From Phenylobacterium aquaticum (GTDB lineage Bacteria; Pseudomonadota; Alphaproteobacteria; Caulobacterales; Caulobacteraceae), in contig NZ_JALDPT010000003.1 in NCBI RefSeq assembly GCF_022695515.1, positions 1 to 64,000 on the forward strand: 64,000 nucleotides of DNA, in the 5' to 3' direction. The notes below the pieces were generated by a model. It did not search any database, was not told where the DNA came from, and saw only the letters and a list, made by a program, of their open reading frames with translations. Shown piece after piece: positions 1 through 9,384 of the stretch (its first letter is position 1; each line of letters begins with the position of its first letter). The position numbers and the translations under genes are program-made.

Positions 1-96
1 ATCACCCCGATCGCCATGGACCAGGGCCTGCGCTTCGCCATTCGCGAAGGCGGCCGGACCGTCGGCGCCGGCGTGGTGTCGAAGATCGTCGAGTAA
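1..96 (+). CDS. tuf: Elongation factor Tu, C-terminal fragment
   Basis: Only the last 31 residues and the stop codon are in the window. They read as the beta-barrel domain 3 end of EF-Tu, with the family signature [20 protein letters not shown] running to a terminal SKIVE. EF-Tu delivers aminoacyl-tRNA to the ribosome as a GTP complex. The frame is open to the left edge, so the gene is truncated by the window, not broken. A strong intrinsic terminator follows at 133-165, so this gene ends its own transcript instead of reading into rpsJ 3.7 kb downstream. Confidence 0.97.
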   Translation: MTPIAMDQGLRFAIREGGRTVGAGVVSKIVE

Positions 97-132
97 TCCA
101 AGCCCTCTCCGGAGGGTGACGGACCAAGATCA

Positions 133-165
133 GGCCGCCGAGGGAAACCTCGGCGGCCTTTTCTT
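133..165 (+). terminator. Intrinsic terminator after tuf
   Basis: A perfect 11-bp GC-rich stem (133-143 with 148-158) closes on a GAAA tetraloop and is followed by TTTTCTT. It sits 36 bases after the tuf stop. The convergent minus-strand gene ends at 174, so the hairpin may also mark the end of that transcript, though there is no T-run on that side. Confidence 0.92.
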
Positions 166-173
166 ATGCGCAG

Positions 174-881
174 TCAGCGGACCTGGCGCATCGAGGTGAC
201 GGCCTCGCCCATGCCGAACTGGTTCAGATTGTCGACGTCGCGGTCGAAGATCTGGCAGCGGCCGCGGAAGTCGCTGTCGGTGCAGACCTGCCAGGCGCTG
301 CCGCGGCTGACCCGCAGGCTCATCGCCTTGTCATTGTCGCGCTTGGGCAGGTTGGTGATCTCCCGGCTGGTCCCGAAGCTGGGGCCGGAGAAGTTCGGTC
401 CGTAGAATAAGGTGATGGACCCGCCGCGCACGGGCGGCCGGTCGGGATATCCGCCATTGCCGTAGCCGCCGTTGCCATAGCCGCCGTTGCCATAGCCGCC
501 GTTGCCGTAGCCACCGTTTCCATAACCGCCGTTTCCGTAGCCGCCATTTCCGTAGCCGCCGTTGCCGTAGCCTCCGCCATAGCCGCCGCCCGGACCGGGG
601 CCGCCGGTGAAGCAGGCCAGCTGGCCGTCGCGGTTCTCGATCTCGCCGCGGCAATCGGTGTAGCGCAGGCTGGAGCTGCGCCAGCCGCCGCGCGCGTCGC
701 GGCAGTCCGCCGACAGGGTGCGGTTCGACCCGCCGCCATAGACCCGGACATTCTGGCAGCTCTGCCAGTAGCTGCCCGGCGGCGGGGCGTCATAGCCCTG
801 GGCCTGCGCAGCCTGCGGGGCCGCGGCGGCCAGGGCGCCGGCGCCGATGACGGCGGCGAGGGTCAAAATCTCGGTCTTCAT
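174..881 (-). CDS. Secreted beta/gamma-crystallin-fold protein with Gly-Tyr-Asn repeat linker
   Basis: The 235-residue product has a Sec signal peptide (about residues 1-28, ending AQA). Next comes a cysteine-containing N-terminal module resembling a cyanovirin-like lectin fold, with residues such as WQSCQNVRV and ADCRD. A low-complexity linker of GNGGY repeats follows, and then a C-terminal beta/gamma-crystallin domain of about 80 residues starting ITLFYGPNFSG, with a second Greek key near VCTDSDFRGRC. The start at 881 is chosen because GAGG lies 8 bases upstream; an in-frame ATG at 893 is possible. It converges on tuf. Calcium binding is plausible for the fold but not shown here. Confidence 0.85.
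   Translation of the reverse strand: MKTEILTLAAVIGAGALAAAAPQAAQAQGYDAPPPGSYWQSCQNVRVYGGGSNRTLSADCRDARGGWRSSSLRYTDCRGEIENRDGQLACFTGGPGPGGGYGGGYGNGGYGNGGYGNGGYGNGGYGNGGYGNGGYGNGGYGNGGYPDRPPVRGGSITLFYGPNFSGPSFGTSREITNLPKRDNDKAMSLRVSRGSAWQVCTDSDFRGRCQIFDRDVDNLNQFGMGEAVTSMRQVR
451..570 (-). repeat. Tandem 15-bp repeat (8 units) encoding the YGNGG linker
   Basis: Eight head-to-tail copies of a 15-base unit (plus-strand form CCGCCRTTKCCRTAG) lie inside the crystallin-fold gene. Most differences between units are synonymous (GGC/GGT, AAC/AAT), so the peptide repeat is kept under selection. Such arrays change length by slippage, so the unit number may vary between strains. Confidence 0.95.
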
Positions 882-1097
882 GCCCAACCTCATGCGTGGC
901 GTTTCATCCCAGACGCGTCTTCCTTCACCCCAAGGACCATGCGCCGGAAGCAGCATCGAAGCTGGAGCGTGAACGGCGCCTGAACCGGGCGGCCGCCGCG
1001 TACAGCCTAAGCCGTAGTCCACGAATGTGGAGTCCGCACGGACTTGACACGACTCCGCGGCTGTTGCGCCGTGGCGCCCGCATGGGGGGGCGATCAG

Positions 1098-2608
1098 ATG
1101 GGCGGTAACTGGAGGCGGGGGCTCGGCGGCGGAATTCTGGCCCTGGCGGTGCTGGCGGCCGCGGCGCCGGCGGCGGCGCGCGAGCCGGACCTCGCCCATA
1201 TGTCCGGCGGGGCGGTGACCGCCTTCGGTCGGGCGTTTCCCAAGGGCGGCGAACTGCACAACCACATCTCCGGCGCCATCTTCGGTGAGACCGTCCTGCA
1301 ATGGGCGGCGGAGGACGGCCTGTGCGTGGACGTGACCCGCCTGGCCCTGGTCCCGCCCTGCCAGCCGAGCGACACCCTCAAGCCCGTGGCCGCTGCGGTG
1401 CGGGACGAGGTGATGCGCAGCGCCCTGGTCGATTCCTTCTCCACCCGCCATCCCGGCTTCCTGGACCGCTCGGGCCACGACCAGTTCTTCGGGGTGTTCA
1501 GCCGCATCGGCGCCCTGCCGGACAGCCGTGCGGCCGACCAGATGGCCGTGGTGCTGGACGGGCTGGGCCGTCAGAACACCTTCTATCTGGAGGCCATGAT
1601 CACCCCGAACGGCGGGGCCGCAGCGGCGATCGGCGCCCAGGCCGGGTGGAAGGGCGGCGACTTCCAGGGCCAGGCGGCGGCGAATTCGGCCAAGGGCTCG
1701 AGGCGCTCGTGCCCGCCACCCTCGCCCAGACTGACGCGCGGGAGGCGCGCACCCGCCAGATCCTGAAGTGCGGCACGCCCGAGGCGTCGCCGGGCTGCCA
1801 GGTCACGGTGCGCTACCTCTACCAGACCATCCGGGTGCTGCCGCCGGAGATGACCTTCGCCCAGCTGCAGCTCGGCGCGGCCCTGGTCGCCGCCGACAAG
1901 CGCTGGGTCGGGGTGCAGATGGTGGCGCCGGAGGACAATCCGGCGTCCCTGGCCAATTACAGCCTGCACATGAAGATGGTCGACTTCCTCACCGACCATG
2001 GCCGCAAGGTTCCCGTGGCCCTGCATGCGGGGGAGCTGACCCTGAAATACGCCACGCCGGCGGACCTGCGGTCGCACGTCGCCCAGGCGATCCGTGTGGC
2101 GGGCGCCCGGCGCATCGGCCACGGCGTCGACTTCGCCCAGGAGGACGGCGCGGAGGCCTTGGCGGCGGAGGCGGCGGCCAAGGGCGTGCTGGTCGAGATC
2201 AACCTCTCCTCCAATGACGCGATCCTGGAGGTGCGGGGCAGGGCTCATCCCTATGGCTGGCTGCGCCAGCGCGGCGTACCCACCAGCCTGTCGACCGACG
2301 ACGCCGGCCTGCTGCGCATCGACCTGTCCGGCGAATACGCCCGGGCGGCGGAGGAGGGGGCCAGCTACCAGGATCTGAAGCGTTCGGCCCGCAACGCCAT
2401 CGCCTTCTCGTTTCTGAGCGGGGAGGGGCTCTGGGGCGACCCCGGAGCCTATGCCAGGCCCGCCAAGGCCTGCGCCGGGCAGATCGGGGCGGAGACGCCC
2501 AAGCCCGGCCCCTGCGCGGCCCTGGTGGCCGGATCCGACAAGGCTCGCGAGCAGTGGCGGCATGAGCGCCTTCTGGCCCAGTTCGAGGCCGGCCAGCCGG
2601 CCAGATGA
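1098..2608 (+). pseudogene. Adenosine deaminase-like secreted enzyme, interrupted by a -1 frameshift near 1690
   Basis: The product would have about 503 residues: a signal peptide (1-27, ending AAA) and then an ADA-type TIM barrel that deaminates adenosine or a related purine. The metal and catalytic motifs are all present: HNH at about 54-56, HAGE near 310-313, RIGHG around His342, and STDD near 401. The reading frame breaks between about 1685 and 1700. The N-terminal part runs on to a stop at 1766, and the rest is in the frame that opens before 1301, consistent with loss of one base. The start at 1098 follows a G-run used as Shine-Dalgarno. Since every active-site residue survives, a sequencing error or a very recent mutation is likelier than long-standing decay. 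Confidence 0.82.
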
Positions 2609-2695
2609 AACCTCTGTCATGACCGCGAATTAAGCTGATCGGCCGGCGCCCGCCGACTACCGTCCTCCCAGGGTTGTTCATAGAGGAGGGGACGC

Positions 2696-3523
2696 ATGCG
2701 TCTTCTAGCCGTCATCGCTGCGACAGGTCTGGCCATGGCCGGCGGCGTCGCCAACGCCGCCTCGGTCGAGGTGAAGGACGCGGTCGCCCGCGTCGTCGTC
2801 ATTCCGGAGGACCGGTCCGACGTGAAGGTCGAGATCGTCGCCGCCAATGGCGCCCTGCCGCTGCAGGTCCGCTCCCTGGGCGGCAAGTGGATCATCGACG
2901 GCAATCTCGATCACCGGATCCGCGAGTGCCATGGCGCGCAGGACCATGTCTCGGTGCGGGTCTCGGGCATGGGCGATGTCGCCTATGCCGACATGCCCCA
3001 GGTGGTGATCCGCACGCCGCGCGACGCCGACGTCGCCACGGGCGGGGCGGTGTTCGGCTCGATCGGCAAGACCGCCAGCCTGAACTTCTCCAACGCCGGC
3101 TGCGGCCACTGGACCATCGCCAATGTGGCCGGCAAGTTCCGCCTGAACGAAGCCGGGTCCGGCGACGTGAACGCCGGGTCATCGGGCGAGGCGATGATCC
3201 GCATCGCGGGCTCGGGCGATGTCCACACCCAGGCCGTGGCCGGACGGCTGGATGTCGAGGTCGCGGGCTCGGGCGATGTCTGGACCGCCTCGATCGGCGG
3301 GCCGCTGAATGTGCGGGTGGCGGGCTCGGGCGACGTCCGCGTCGCCGGCGGCCATGCCGACGAGGCCTCCATCACCATCGCCGGCTCCGGCGACGTCCGC
3401 TTCGACGGCGTGGCGGGCGAGCTGAAGGCCAAGATCGCCGGCTCCGGCGACGTCAATGTCAAGCAGGTCACCGGCGGCGTCAGCAAGGCGATCGTCGGAT
3501 CCGGCAGCGTCAATATCGGCTGA
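2696..3523 (+). CDS. Secreted GIN-domain (DUF2807-like) beta-helix protein with GSGDV repeats
   Basis: The 275-residue protein has a Sec signal peptide (1-22, ending ANA). The C-terminal half contains seven repeats of the form AGSGDV (the last is GSGSV) spaced 18-26 residues apart, the rung pattern of the head domain called GIN or DUF2807 (putative autotransporter adhesin head). The fold is a right-handed beta-helix; the ligand is unknown. GAGGAGGGG lies just before the ATG. It is followed by a hairpin at 3537-3557 and stands alone between adenosine deaminase and the ribosomal operon. A role at the cell surface or in the periplasm is inferred from the signal peptide. Confidence 0.85.
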   Translation: MRLLAVIAATGLAMAGGVANAASVEVKDAVARVVVIPEDRSDVKVEIVAANGALPLQVRSLGGKWIIDGNLDHRIRECHGAQDHVSVRVSGMGDVAYADMPQVVIRTPRDADVATGGAVFGSIGKTASLNFSNAGCGHWTIANVAGKFRLNEAGSGDVNAGSSGEAMIRIAGSGDVHTQAVAGRLDVEVAGSGDVWTASIGGPLNVRVAGSGDVRVAGGHADEASITIAGSGDVRFDGVAGELKAKIAGSGDVNVKQVTGGVSKAIVGSGSVNIG

Positions 3524-3536
3524 TCGCGTGGCGAAG

Positions 3537-3557
3537 AGGGCCGGATCTCCCGGCCCT
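3537..3557 (+). terminator. Hairpin after the GIN-domain gene
   Basis: An 8-bp perfect stem AGGGCCGG / CCGGCCCT encloses ATCTC. It lacks a T-run, so termination would be weak. The right arm abuts the -35 box of the next promoter, so the hairpin separates the two transcription units within a few bases. Confidence 0.55.
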
Positions 3558-3585
3558 TGACGCCGCCGAGTCGCACACGTATAGA
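3557..3585 (+). promoter_or_regulatory. Housekeeping-sigma promoter of the S10 operon
   Basis: TTGACG at 3557-3562 and TATAGA at 3580-3585 are separated by 17 bases. This is close to the alphaproteobacterial sigma-70/sigma-73 consensus and ideally spaced. It predicts a transcript start near 3592, about 240 bases before rpsJ. Confidence 0.85.
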
Positions 3586-3591
3586 CGCGCC

Positions 3592-3833
3592 TCCTGTTGG
3601 ATCGGCTGTGCGCTTCGAAGTGATTTGAAGCGCAGACGCGGTTCGCGGAACGACCTGAGGCAAGCTAATCAGCATCTCGGGAGTCGGCCCACGCGGAAGG
3701 TTTTCGCGCGGGCCTATGTCGTTTGAGCGGACTTACGCGTACGGGCTCCTCTTATGAGGGGCGCGGGTTGGTCTTTGAAATGGTCAAAGTCACGCGGACG
3801 GACCGTCGTCTGTAGGGGAAATTGAAGAGCGAT
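3592..3833 (+). promoter_or_regulatory. Long structured 5' leader of the S10 operon
   Basis: About 240 bases lie between the predicted start and rpsJ with no convincing ORF. Two stem-loops are visible: GGCCCACGCG at 3686-3695 pairs with CGCGCGGGCC at 3105+600 (3705-3714), and GCTCCTC at 3745-3751 pairs with GAGGGGC at 3756-3762 around a TTAT loop. In other bacteria an S10-operon leader is the target of L4 autoregulation. Whether this leader works that way cannot be read from the sequence. Confidence 0.5.
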
Positions 3834-4142
3834 ATGGATCGTCAGAACATCCGCATCCGGCTCAAGGCCTTTGACCACCGCGTGCTGGACCATTCCACAC
3901 GCGAGATCGTCAATACGGCTAAGCGCACCGGCGCGACCGTGCGGGGGCCCATCCCCCTGCCGACGCAGATCGAAAAATTCACCGTCAACCGTTCGCCGCA
4001 CATCGACAAGAAGTCGCGCGAGCAGTTCGAAATCCGCACGCACAAGCGCGTGCTCGATATCGTCGACCCCACCCCGCAGACCGTGGACGCGCTGATGAAG
4101 CTCGACCTGTCCGCCGGCGTGGACGTCGAGATCAAGCTGTAA
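3834..4142 (+). CDS. rpsJ: 30S ribosomal protein S10
   Basis: The 102-residue product begins [16 protein letters not shown] and carries the S10 core [14 protein letters not shown] and the RTHKR loop. S10 is a 30S head protein and doubles as NusE in antitermination. The ATG at 3834 gives the usual family length and has GAAGAG upstream; a TTG at 3822 in the same frame would add four residues. It is the first gene of the superoperon, 14 bases before rplC. Confidence 0.97.
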   Translation: MDRQNIRIRLKAFDHRVLDHSTREIVNTAKRTGATVRGPIPLPTQIEKFTVNRSPHIDKKSREQFEIRTHKRVLDIVDPTPQTVDALMKLDLSAGVDVEIKL

Positions 4143-4156
4143 GGGGGGATCGGTCG

Positions 4157-4903
4157 ATGCGTACCGGCGTGATCGCCAAGAAACTGGGTATGGCCCGCTT
4201 CTTCGATGAAGCCGGCGTCCATGTGCCCGTGACCGTGCTCAGCCTCGAAGGCTGCCAGGTCACCGGCCAGCGGACCCAGGAAAAGGACGGCTATGTCGCG
4301 CTCCAGCTCGGAGCCGGCGCCAAGAAGCCGAAGAACACCAGCAAGGCCATGCGCGGCCACTTCGCCAAGGCTGAAGTCGAGCCGAAGCACGAGCTGGCCG
4401 AATTCCGGGTGAGTCCGGACAACCTGATCGAAGTGGGCGCGGAACTGACCGCCGACCACTACGTCCCCGGCCAAAAGGTCGATGTGACGGGCGTCACGGT
4501 TGGTAAGGGTTTCCAGGGCGCGATGAAGCGCTGGAACTTCGGCGGTATGCGGGCCACCCACGGTGTGTCCGTCTCCCACCGGGCCCATGGTTCGACCGGT
4601 CAGCGCCAGGATCCTGGCAAGACCTTCAAGGGCAAGAAGATGGCCGGCCACCTCGGGGTCGAGACCGTCACCACCCTGAACCTGACCGTCTGGCGCATCG
4701 ACGCCGAGCGCGGCCTGATCCTGGTCAAGGGCGCCGTGCCCGGGACCGAGGGTTCCTACGTGAAGATCCGCGACGCGGTGAAGATTGCGGCTCCTGCCGA
4801 GGCTCCCAAGCCCGGCGCGTTCCGTAAGCCTGGCCAGTCGGTTGCGGCTCCCGCGGCGGAAGAGGCTCCTGCCGAGGCGCCCCAAGCTGAGGGCGAAGAA
4901 TAA
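4157..4903 (+). CDS. rplC: 50S ribosomal protein L3
   Basis: The 248-residue protein contains the L3 loop signature [20 protein letters not shown] and the GKKMAGHLG motif that reach toward the peptidyl-transferase centre. An Ala/Pro/Glu-rich tail of about 35 residues extends past the core, as is common in alphaproteobacteria. GGGGGG precedes the ATG. The last base of its stop is the first base of the rplD start (TAATG). Confidence 0.97.
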   Translation: MRTGVIAKKLGMARFFDEAGVHVPVTVLSLEGCQVTGQRTQEKDGYVALQLGAGAKKPKNTSKAMRGHFAKAEVEPKHELAEFRVSPDNLIEVGAELTADHYVPGQKVDVTGVTVGKGFQGAMKRWNFGGMRATHGVSVSHRAHGSTGQRQDPGKTFKGKKMAGHLGVETVTTLNLTVWRIDAERGLILVKGAVPGTEGSYVKIRDAVKIAAPAEAPKPGAFRKPGQSVAAPAAEEAPAEAPQAEGEE

Positions 4904-5541
4904 TGAAACTCGACGTCATCAAGCTCGACGGCGCCAAGGGCGGTTCGATTGAACTGTCCGACGCCATCTTCGGTATCGAAGACATCCGCGGCGACATCCT
5001 GCAGCGCATGATCACTTGGCAGCTCGCCAAGCGTCGCTCGGGCAATCACAAGATCCAGGTCCGGAACGAGGTCTCTCGCACCGGCAAGAAGATGTACAAG
5101 CAGAAGGGCTCCGGCGGCGCTCGTCACGGTTCGCGCCGTGCGGCTCAGTTCGTCGGCGGCGCCAAGGCCCACGGTCCTGTGGTCCGCAGCCACGCCTTCG
5201 ACCTGCCCAAGAAGTTCCGCGCCCTGGCCCTCCGCCATGCGCTGTCCTCCAAGGCCAAGAGCGGCGCTCTGGTGATCGTGGACTCGGTGGCCGTCACCGA
5301 CCCGAAGACCTCGGCTCTGCGGGCTCAACTGGGCAAGCTTGGTCTGACCAACGCCCTGGTGATCGCCGGCGCCGAAGTCGACACCAACTTCGCCCTGGCG
5401 TCGCGCAACATCCCGAACCTGGACGTGCTGCCGAACGCCGGCCTGAACGTCTATGACGTGCTGCGCCGCCAGACCCTGGTCCTGACCAAGGACGCGGTCG
5501 ACGCGATCAACGCGCGCTTCGCCGAGAAGGAGGCCGCGTAA
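4903..5541 (+). CDS. rplD: 50S ribosomal protein L4
   Basis: The 212-residue product has the exit-tunnel loop signature with [18 protein letters not shown]. In many bacteria L4 also represses its own operon by binding the S10 leader. It is translationally coupled to rplC and rplW through one-base TAATG overlaps at both ends, so the three proteins are likely made in step. Confidence 0.97.
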   Translation: MKLDVIKLDGAKGGSIELSDAIFGIEDIRGDILQRMITWQLAKRRSGNHKIQVRNEVSRTGKKMYKQKGSGGARHGSRRAAQFVGGAKAHGPVVRSHAFDLPKKFRALALRHALSSKAKSGALVIVDSVAVTDPKTSALRAQLGKLGLTNALVIAGAEVDTNFALASRNIPNLDVLPNAGLNVYDVLRRQTLVLTKDAVDAINARFAEKEAA

Positions 5542-5840
5542 TGGCTAGCCCGACCGCCCGCCACTACGACGCGATCCTGTCGCCGGTGATCACCGAAAAG
5601 GCCACCCTGCTTTCCGAGCAGAACAAGGTGGTCTTCCGGGTCGCCAACGACGCGACCAAGGACGAAATCGCCGCCGCCGTCGAAGCCCTGTTCAAAGTCA
5701 CTGTCACCAAGGTCAACACCCTGGTCGTCAAGGGCAAGACCAAGCGCTTCCGGGGCCGTCCGGGCCGCCGCTCGGACGTCAAGAAAGCTGTCGTGACCCT
5801 GGCCGAAGGCCAGTCGATCGACATCACCACGGGGCTCTAA
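5541..5840 (+). CDS. rplW: 50S ribosomal protein L23
   Basis: The product has 99 residues and the L23 pattern [15 protein letters not shown] and [21 protein letters not shown]23 lies at the mouth of the exit tunnel and is the docking site for trigger factor and SRP. It overlaps rplD by one base and is four bases from rplB. Confidence 0.97.
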   Translation: MASPTARHYDAILSPVITEKATLLSEQNKVVFRVANDATKDEIAAAVEALFKVTVTKVNTLVVKGKTKRFRGRPGRRSDVKKAVVTLAEGQSIDITTGL

Positions 5841-5844
5841 GCAG

Positions 5845-6681
5845 ATGGCTCTGAAGCATTACAATCCGACTTCGCCGTCCCGCCGCGGGCTGGTGCTGGT
5901 CGACAAGTCCGAGCTCCACAAGGGCAAGCCGGAAAAGTCGCTCGTCCACGGTCTGACCAAGACCGGCGGTCGTGGCGGCGGTGGCCGGATCGCCGTCCGC
6001 TTCCGCGGCGGCGGCGCCAAGCGCCTGTACCGCGTGGTGGACTTCAAGCGTCGCAAGTGGGACATCCCGGCCACGGTCGAGCGTCTCGAATACGACCCGA
6101 ACCGCACCGCCTTCATCGCGCTGATCAAGTACGCCGATGGCGAGCTGGCCTATATCCTGGCTCCGCAGCGCATCAAGGCCGGCGATCAGGTGATCGCCTC
6201 CGAGAAAGCCGACGTGAAGCCGGGCAACGCCATGCCGCTGCGTGGCATGCCGATCGGCACGATCATTCACAATGTCGAGCTGAAGCCCCTCAAGGGCGGT
6301 CAGATCGCCCGTTCGGCTGGCGCCTACGCCCAGCTGGTCGGTCGTGACGCCGGCTACGCCCAGATCCGCCTGAACTCCGGCGAACTGCGGATGGTCCAGG
6401 ACAGCTGCATGGCCACGGTCGGCGCTGTCTCGAACCAGGATCACATGAACCAGGTGCTCGGCAAGGCCGGCCGCACCCGGCACATGGGCTTCCGCCCGCA
6501 CGTCCGCGGCGTCGTCATGAACCCCGTCGACCACCCGCACGGCGGTGGTGAAGGCCGCACCTCCGGCGGTCGTCACCCGGTCACTCCGTGGGGCAAGCCG
6601 ACCAAGGGCGCCAAGACCCGCACCAACAAGACGACGGATAAGTACATCATCCGTTCGCGCCATGCTCGGAAGGCTCGCTAA
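5845..6681 (+). CDS. rplB: 50S ribosomal protein L2
   Basis: The 278-residue protein carries the invariant L2 signature [16 protein letters not shown] near residues 220-236, which includes the histidine important for peptidyl transfer, and a basic C-terminal tail ending RHARKAR. Its length is normal for the family. Three bases separate it from rpsS. Confidence 0.98.
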   Translation: MALKHYNPTSPSRRGLVLVDKSELHKGKPEKSLVHGLTKTGGRGGGGRIAVRFRGGGAKRLYRVVDFKRRKWDIPATVERLEYDPNRTAFIALIKYADGELAYILAPQRIKAGDQVIASEKADVKPGNAMPLRGMPIGTIIHNVELKPLKGGQIARSAGAYAQLVGRDAGYAQIRLNSGELRMVQDSCMATVGAVSNQDHMNQVLGKAGRTRHMGFRPHVRGVVMNPVDHPHGGGEGRTSGGRHPVTPWGKPTKGAKTRTNKTTDKYIIRSRHARKAR

Positions 6682-6684
6682 GCC

Positions 6685-6963
6685 ATGACCCGTTCCGTCT
6701 GGAAAGGTCCGTTTGTCGACGGATACCTGCTGAAGAAGGCCGAAACCGCCCAAGGTTCCGGCCGCAAGGATGTGATCAAGACCTGGTCGCGTCGCTCCAC
6801 CATCATGCCGCAGTTCGTGGGCCTCACCTTTGGTGTCCACAACGGCCAAAAGCACGTCCCGGTGCTGATTAGCGAAGACATGGTCGGCATGAAGCTCGGT
6901 GAGTTCGCGCCTACCCGGTACTTCCCGGGCCACGCGGCCGATAAGAAGGCCAAGAGGAAGTAG
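6685..6963 (+). CDS. rpsS: 30S ribosomal protein S19
   Basis: The 92-residue product begins [20 protein letters not shown] and has the [15 protein letters not shown] and [15 protein letters not shown] blocks. S19 sits in the 30S head next to S13 and contacts A-site tRNA. The stop is two bases before rplV. Confidence 0.97.
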   Translation: MTRSVWKGPFVDGYLLKKAETAQGSGRKDVIKTWSRRSTIMPQFVGLTFGVHNGQKHVPVLISEDMVGMKLGEFAPTRYFPGHAADKKAKRK

Positions 6964-6965
6964 TC

Positions 6966-7346
6966 ATGGCCAAGCAAGCAAAAGCCCGGCGCTTCAGCGC
7001 TGCCGAGGCGGTGGCCAAGGTCACCTCTCTGCGTATCAGCCCCCGCAAGCTGAACCTCGTCGCTCAGTCGATCCGCGGCCTCAAGGTCCAGCGGGCTCTG
7101 AACGAGCTGGAGTTCAGCCACAAGCGCATCGCTCGCGATGTGCGCAAGGCGCTCTACTCGGCGATCTCCAACGCCGAGAACAACCACAACCTCGACATCG
7201 ACTCCCTGGTCGTGGCCGAGGCCTTCGTGGGCAAGAACCTGGTTATGAAGCGCTTTTCCGCCCGCGCTCGCGGCCGGGCCTCGCGCATCGAAAAGCCGTT
7301 TAGCGAGATCACCATCGTGGTCCGCGAGCTGGGTGAGGCCGCCTGA
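6966..7346 (+). CDS. rplV: 50S ribosomal protein L22
   Basis: The 126-residue protein has the L22 core [16 protein letters not shown] and the beta-hairpin region [13 protein letters not shown] that lines the exit tunnel, where macrolide resistance mutations arise in other species. The last base of its stop overlaps the first base of rpsC. Confidence 0.97.
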   Translation: MAKQAKARRFSAAEAVAKVTSLRISPRKLNLVAQSIRGLKVQRALNELEFSHKRIARDVRKALYSAISNAENNHNLDIDSLVVAEAFVGKNLVMKRFSARARGRASRIEKPFSEITIVVRELGEAA

Positions 7347-8104
7347 TGGGTCAAAAAGTCAATCCGGTCGGGCTTCGCCTCGGCATCAACCGCACCTGGG
7401 ACTCCCGTTGGTTCGCCGACGGCGCCGAGTACGGCAAGCTTCTGCACGAGGACATCAAGGTCCGTAAGATGCTGAAGAAGCGCCTGTATCAAGCCGGCGT
7501 CTCGCGCATCATCATCGAGCGCCCCCACAAGAAGTGCCGCATCACCATCTATGCCGCGCGCCCCGGCGTGATCATCGGCAAGAAGGGTGCGGACATCGAC
7601 AAGCTCCGTAAGGACGTCGCGGCCATCACCGGCGGCGAAGTGCACCTGAACATCGTCGAAATCCGCAAGCCGGAAACCGACGCCCAGCTGGTGGCCGAAA
7701 ACATCGCCCAGCAGCTCGAGCGCCGGATCGCCTTCCGTCGCGCCATGAAGCGTTCGCTGCAAAGCGCGATGCGTCTGGGCGCCAAGGGCATGCGCATCGA
7801 AGTCGCCGGTCGTCTGGGCGGCGCGGAAATCGCCCGGACCGAGTCCTATCACGAGGGCCGGGTGCCGCGTCACACGCTGCGCGCGGACATCGACTACGGG
7901 CTGACGGAAGCCAAGACCACCTACGGCATCATCGGTGTGAAGGTGTGGGTGTTTAAGGGCGAAGTCCTCGAGCACGATCCCATGGCGCTGGATAAGCGCC
8001 TGGCCACTGAATCCGGTCCCGCTGGCGAAGGCGGCGGTCGTGAACGGGGCGATCGCCCTGATCGCGGTCCGCGTCGCGATCGCCGCGACCAGGCCGGCGC
8101 GTGA
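7346..8104 (+). CDS. rpsC: 30S ribosomal protein S3
   Basis: The 252-residue product begins [23 protein letters not shown] domain with the [11 protein letters not shown] loop is followed by the S3 C-terminal domain. The last 25 residues are rich in Arg, Asp and Gly, a variable tail typical of the group. S3 forms part of the mRNA entry channel. Nine bases separate it from rplP. Confidence 0.97.
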   Translation: MGQKVNPVGLRLGINRTWDSRWFADGAEYGKLLHEDIKVRKMLKKRLYQAGVSRIIIERPHKKCRITIYAARPGVIIGKKGADIDKLRKDVAAITGGEVHLNIVEIRKPETDAQLVAENIAQQLERRIAFRRAMKRSLQSAMRLGAKGMRIEVAGRLGGAEIARTESYHEGRVPRHTLRADIDYGLTEAKTTYGIIGVKVWVFKGEVLEHDPMALDKRLATESGPAGEGGGRERGDRPDRGPRRDRRDQAGA

Positions 8105-8113
8105 GGTTGAGCC

Positions 8114-8545
8114 ATGCTTTCACCTAAGAAAACCAAGTACCGCAAGCAGTTCAAGGGCAAGATCCACGGGGTCGCCAAGGGCGGCTTCTCCCTGAACTTC
8201 GGCTCGCACGGCCTGAAGTCGGTTGAGCCGGAACGCATCACCGCCCGCCAGATCGAAGCGGCTCGTCGGGCGATCACTCGCCAGATGAAGCGCCAAGGTC
8301 GCGTGTGGATCCGGATCTTCCCGGACGTTCCCGTCACCGACAAGCCCGCCGAAGTCCGGATGGGTAAGGGTAAGGGCGCGGTTGAGTACTGGGCCGCCCG
8401 GGTTCACCCCGGCCGGATCATGTTCGAAATCGACGGCGTGCCGGACGATGTGGCCCGTGAAGCCCTGCGCCTCGGCGCGGCCAAGCTTCCGGTGAAGACC
8501 CGCATCGTCACCCGTATCGACGCCGCCGTTGCGGAGCACGCGTGA
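8114..8545 (+). CDS. rplP: 50S ribosomal protein L16
   Basis: The 143-residue protein starts [19 protein letters not shown] and contains the [16 protein letters not shown] motif near the tRNA-binding face. L16 organises the A-site region of 23S rRNA. Its TGA overlaps the ATG of rpmC (GTGATG at 8542-8547). Confidence 0.97.
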   Translation: MLSPKKTKYRKQFKGKIHGVAKGGFSLNFGSHGLKSVEPERITARQIEAARRAITRQMKRQGRVWIRIFPDVPVTDKPAEVRMGKGKGAVEYWAARVHPGRIMFEIDGVPDDVAREALRLGAAKLPVKTRIVTRIDAAVAEHA

Positions 8546-8739
8546 TGAAGATCGATGACATCCGGGGCATGACGCCCGACCAACTCGGCGAAACCCTGCT
8601 GAACCTGAAGAAAGAGCAGTTCAACCTGCGCTTCCAGGCGGCGACGGGCCAGGTCGAGAAGACCCACCGTTCGAGCGAGGTCCGCAAGGACATCGCCCGG
8701 ATCAAGACCGTCCTGCGCGCCAAGCAGTCCGCGGCCTAA
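8545..8739 (+). CDS. rpmC: 50S ribosomal protein L29
   Basis: The small helical protein (64 residues, [20 protein letters not shown]) has the L29 motif [16 protein letters not shown]. The ATG at 8545 overlaps the rplP stop and is preferred over the in-frame GTG at 8542. L29 lies beside L23 at the tunnel exit. Confidence 0.95.
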   Translation: MKIDDIRGMTPDQLGETLLNLKKEQFNLRFQAATGQVEKTHRSSEVRKDIARIKTVLRAKQSAA

Positions 8740-8749
8740 GGAGACCCAA

Positions 8750-9001
8750 ATGCCGAAACGAATTCTCGAAGGCGTGGTCGTCTCCGATAAGGGTGACAAG
8801 ACCATCGTCGTGAAGGTCGAACGGACCTTCCTGCATCCGGTGCTGAAGAAGACCGTCCGTCGGTCGAAGAAGTACCACGCGCACGACGAAACCAACGCCT
8901 ACAAGGCCGGCGAGATCGCCCGCATCATCGAATGCGCGCCGAAATCGAAAACCAAGACCTGGGAAGCGCTGCCTAAGGCCGCCGCTGTCCAGGGCTCGTA
9001 A
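8750..9001 (+). CDS. rpsQ: 30S ribosomal protein S17
   Basis: The 83-residue protein has the OB-fold S17 pattern [19 protein letters not shown] and KYHAHDE. AAGGAGA precedes the ATG. S17 is a primary 16S rRNA binder in the 30S body. A short spacer of 14 bases leads to rplN. Confidence 0.97.
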   Translation: MPKRILEGVVVSDKGDKTIVVKVERTFLHPVLKKTVRRSKKYHAHDETNAYKAGEIARIIECAPKSKTKTWEALPKAAAVQGS

Positions 9002-9015
9002 GGAAGGTCTGATCC

Positions 9016-9384
9016 ATGATCCAGATGCAGACTAACCTCGAAGTCGCCGACAATTCCGGCGCGCGTCGTGTGATGTGCATCAAGGTGCTCGGCGGCGCTG
9101 GCCGTCGTTACGCCGGCGTGGGCGACAAGATCGTCGTCTCCGTCAAGGAAGCCATTCCGCGCGGCCGGGTGAAGAAGGGCGACGTCCTTCAAGCCATCGT
9201 CGTGCGCACGTCCTCCGCGATCAAGCGCAAGGACGGTTCGGTGATCCGTTTCGATAAGAACGCCGCCGTCATCGTGAACAAGCAGAGCGAGCCGATCGGC
9301 ACGCGGATCTTCGGCCCGGTTCCCCGTGAACTGCGCGCCAAGAACCACATGAAGATCATCTCCCTCGCGCCCGAGGTGCTGTAA
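9016..9384 (+). CDS. rplN: 50S ribosomal protein L14
   Basis: The 122-residue product begins [20 protein letters not shown] and contains the [18 protein letters not shown] signature. Its length is canonical. L14 forms intersubunit bridges. The stop overlaps the rplX start by one base (TAATG). Confidence 0.98.
   Translation: MIQMQTNLEVADNSGARRVMCIKVLGGAGRRYAGVGDKIVVSVKEAIPRGRVKKGDVLQAIVVRTSSAIKRKDGSVIRFDKNAAVIVNKQSEPIGTRIFGPVPRELRAKNHMKIISLAPEVL

Noticed and set aside
451..570. Possible CRISPR-like array
   Set aside because: The 15-base units are contiguous, without spacers, and encode a peptide repeat in frame.
882..1478. N-terminal extension of the crystallin-fold frame to 1478
   Set aside because: The part upstream of 893 is antisense to the deaminase gene and not protein-like; a signal peptide starts at 881.
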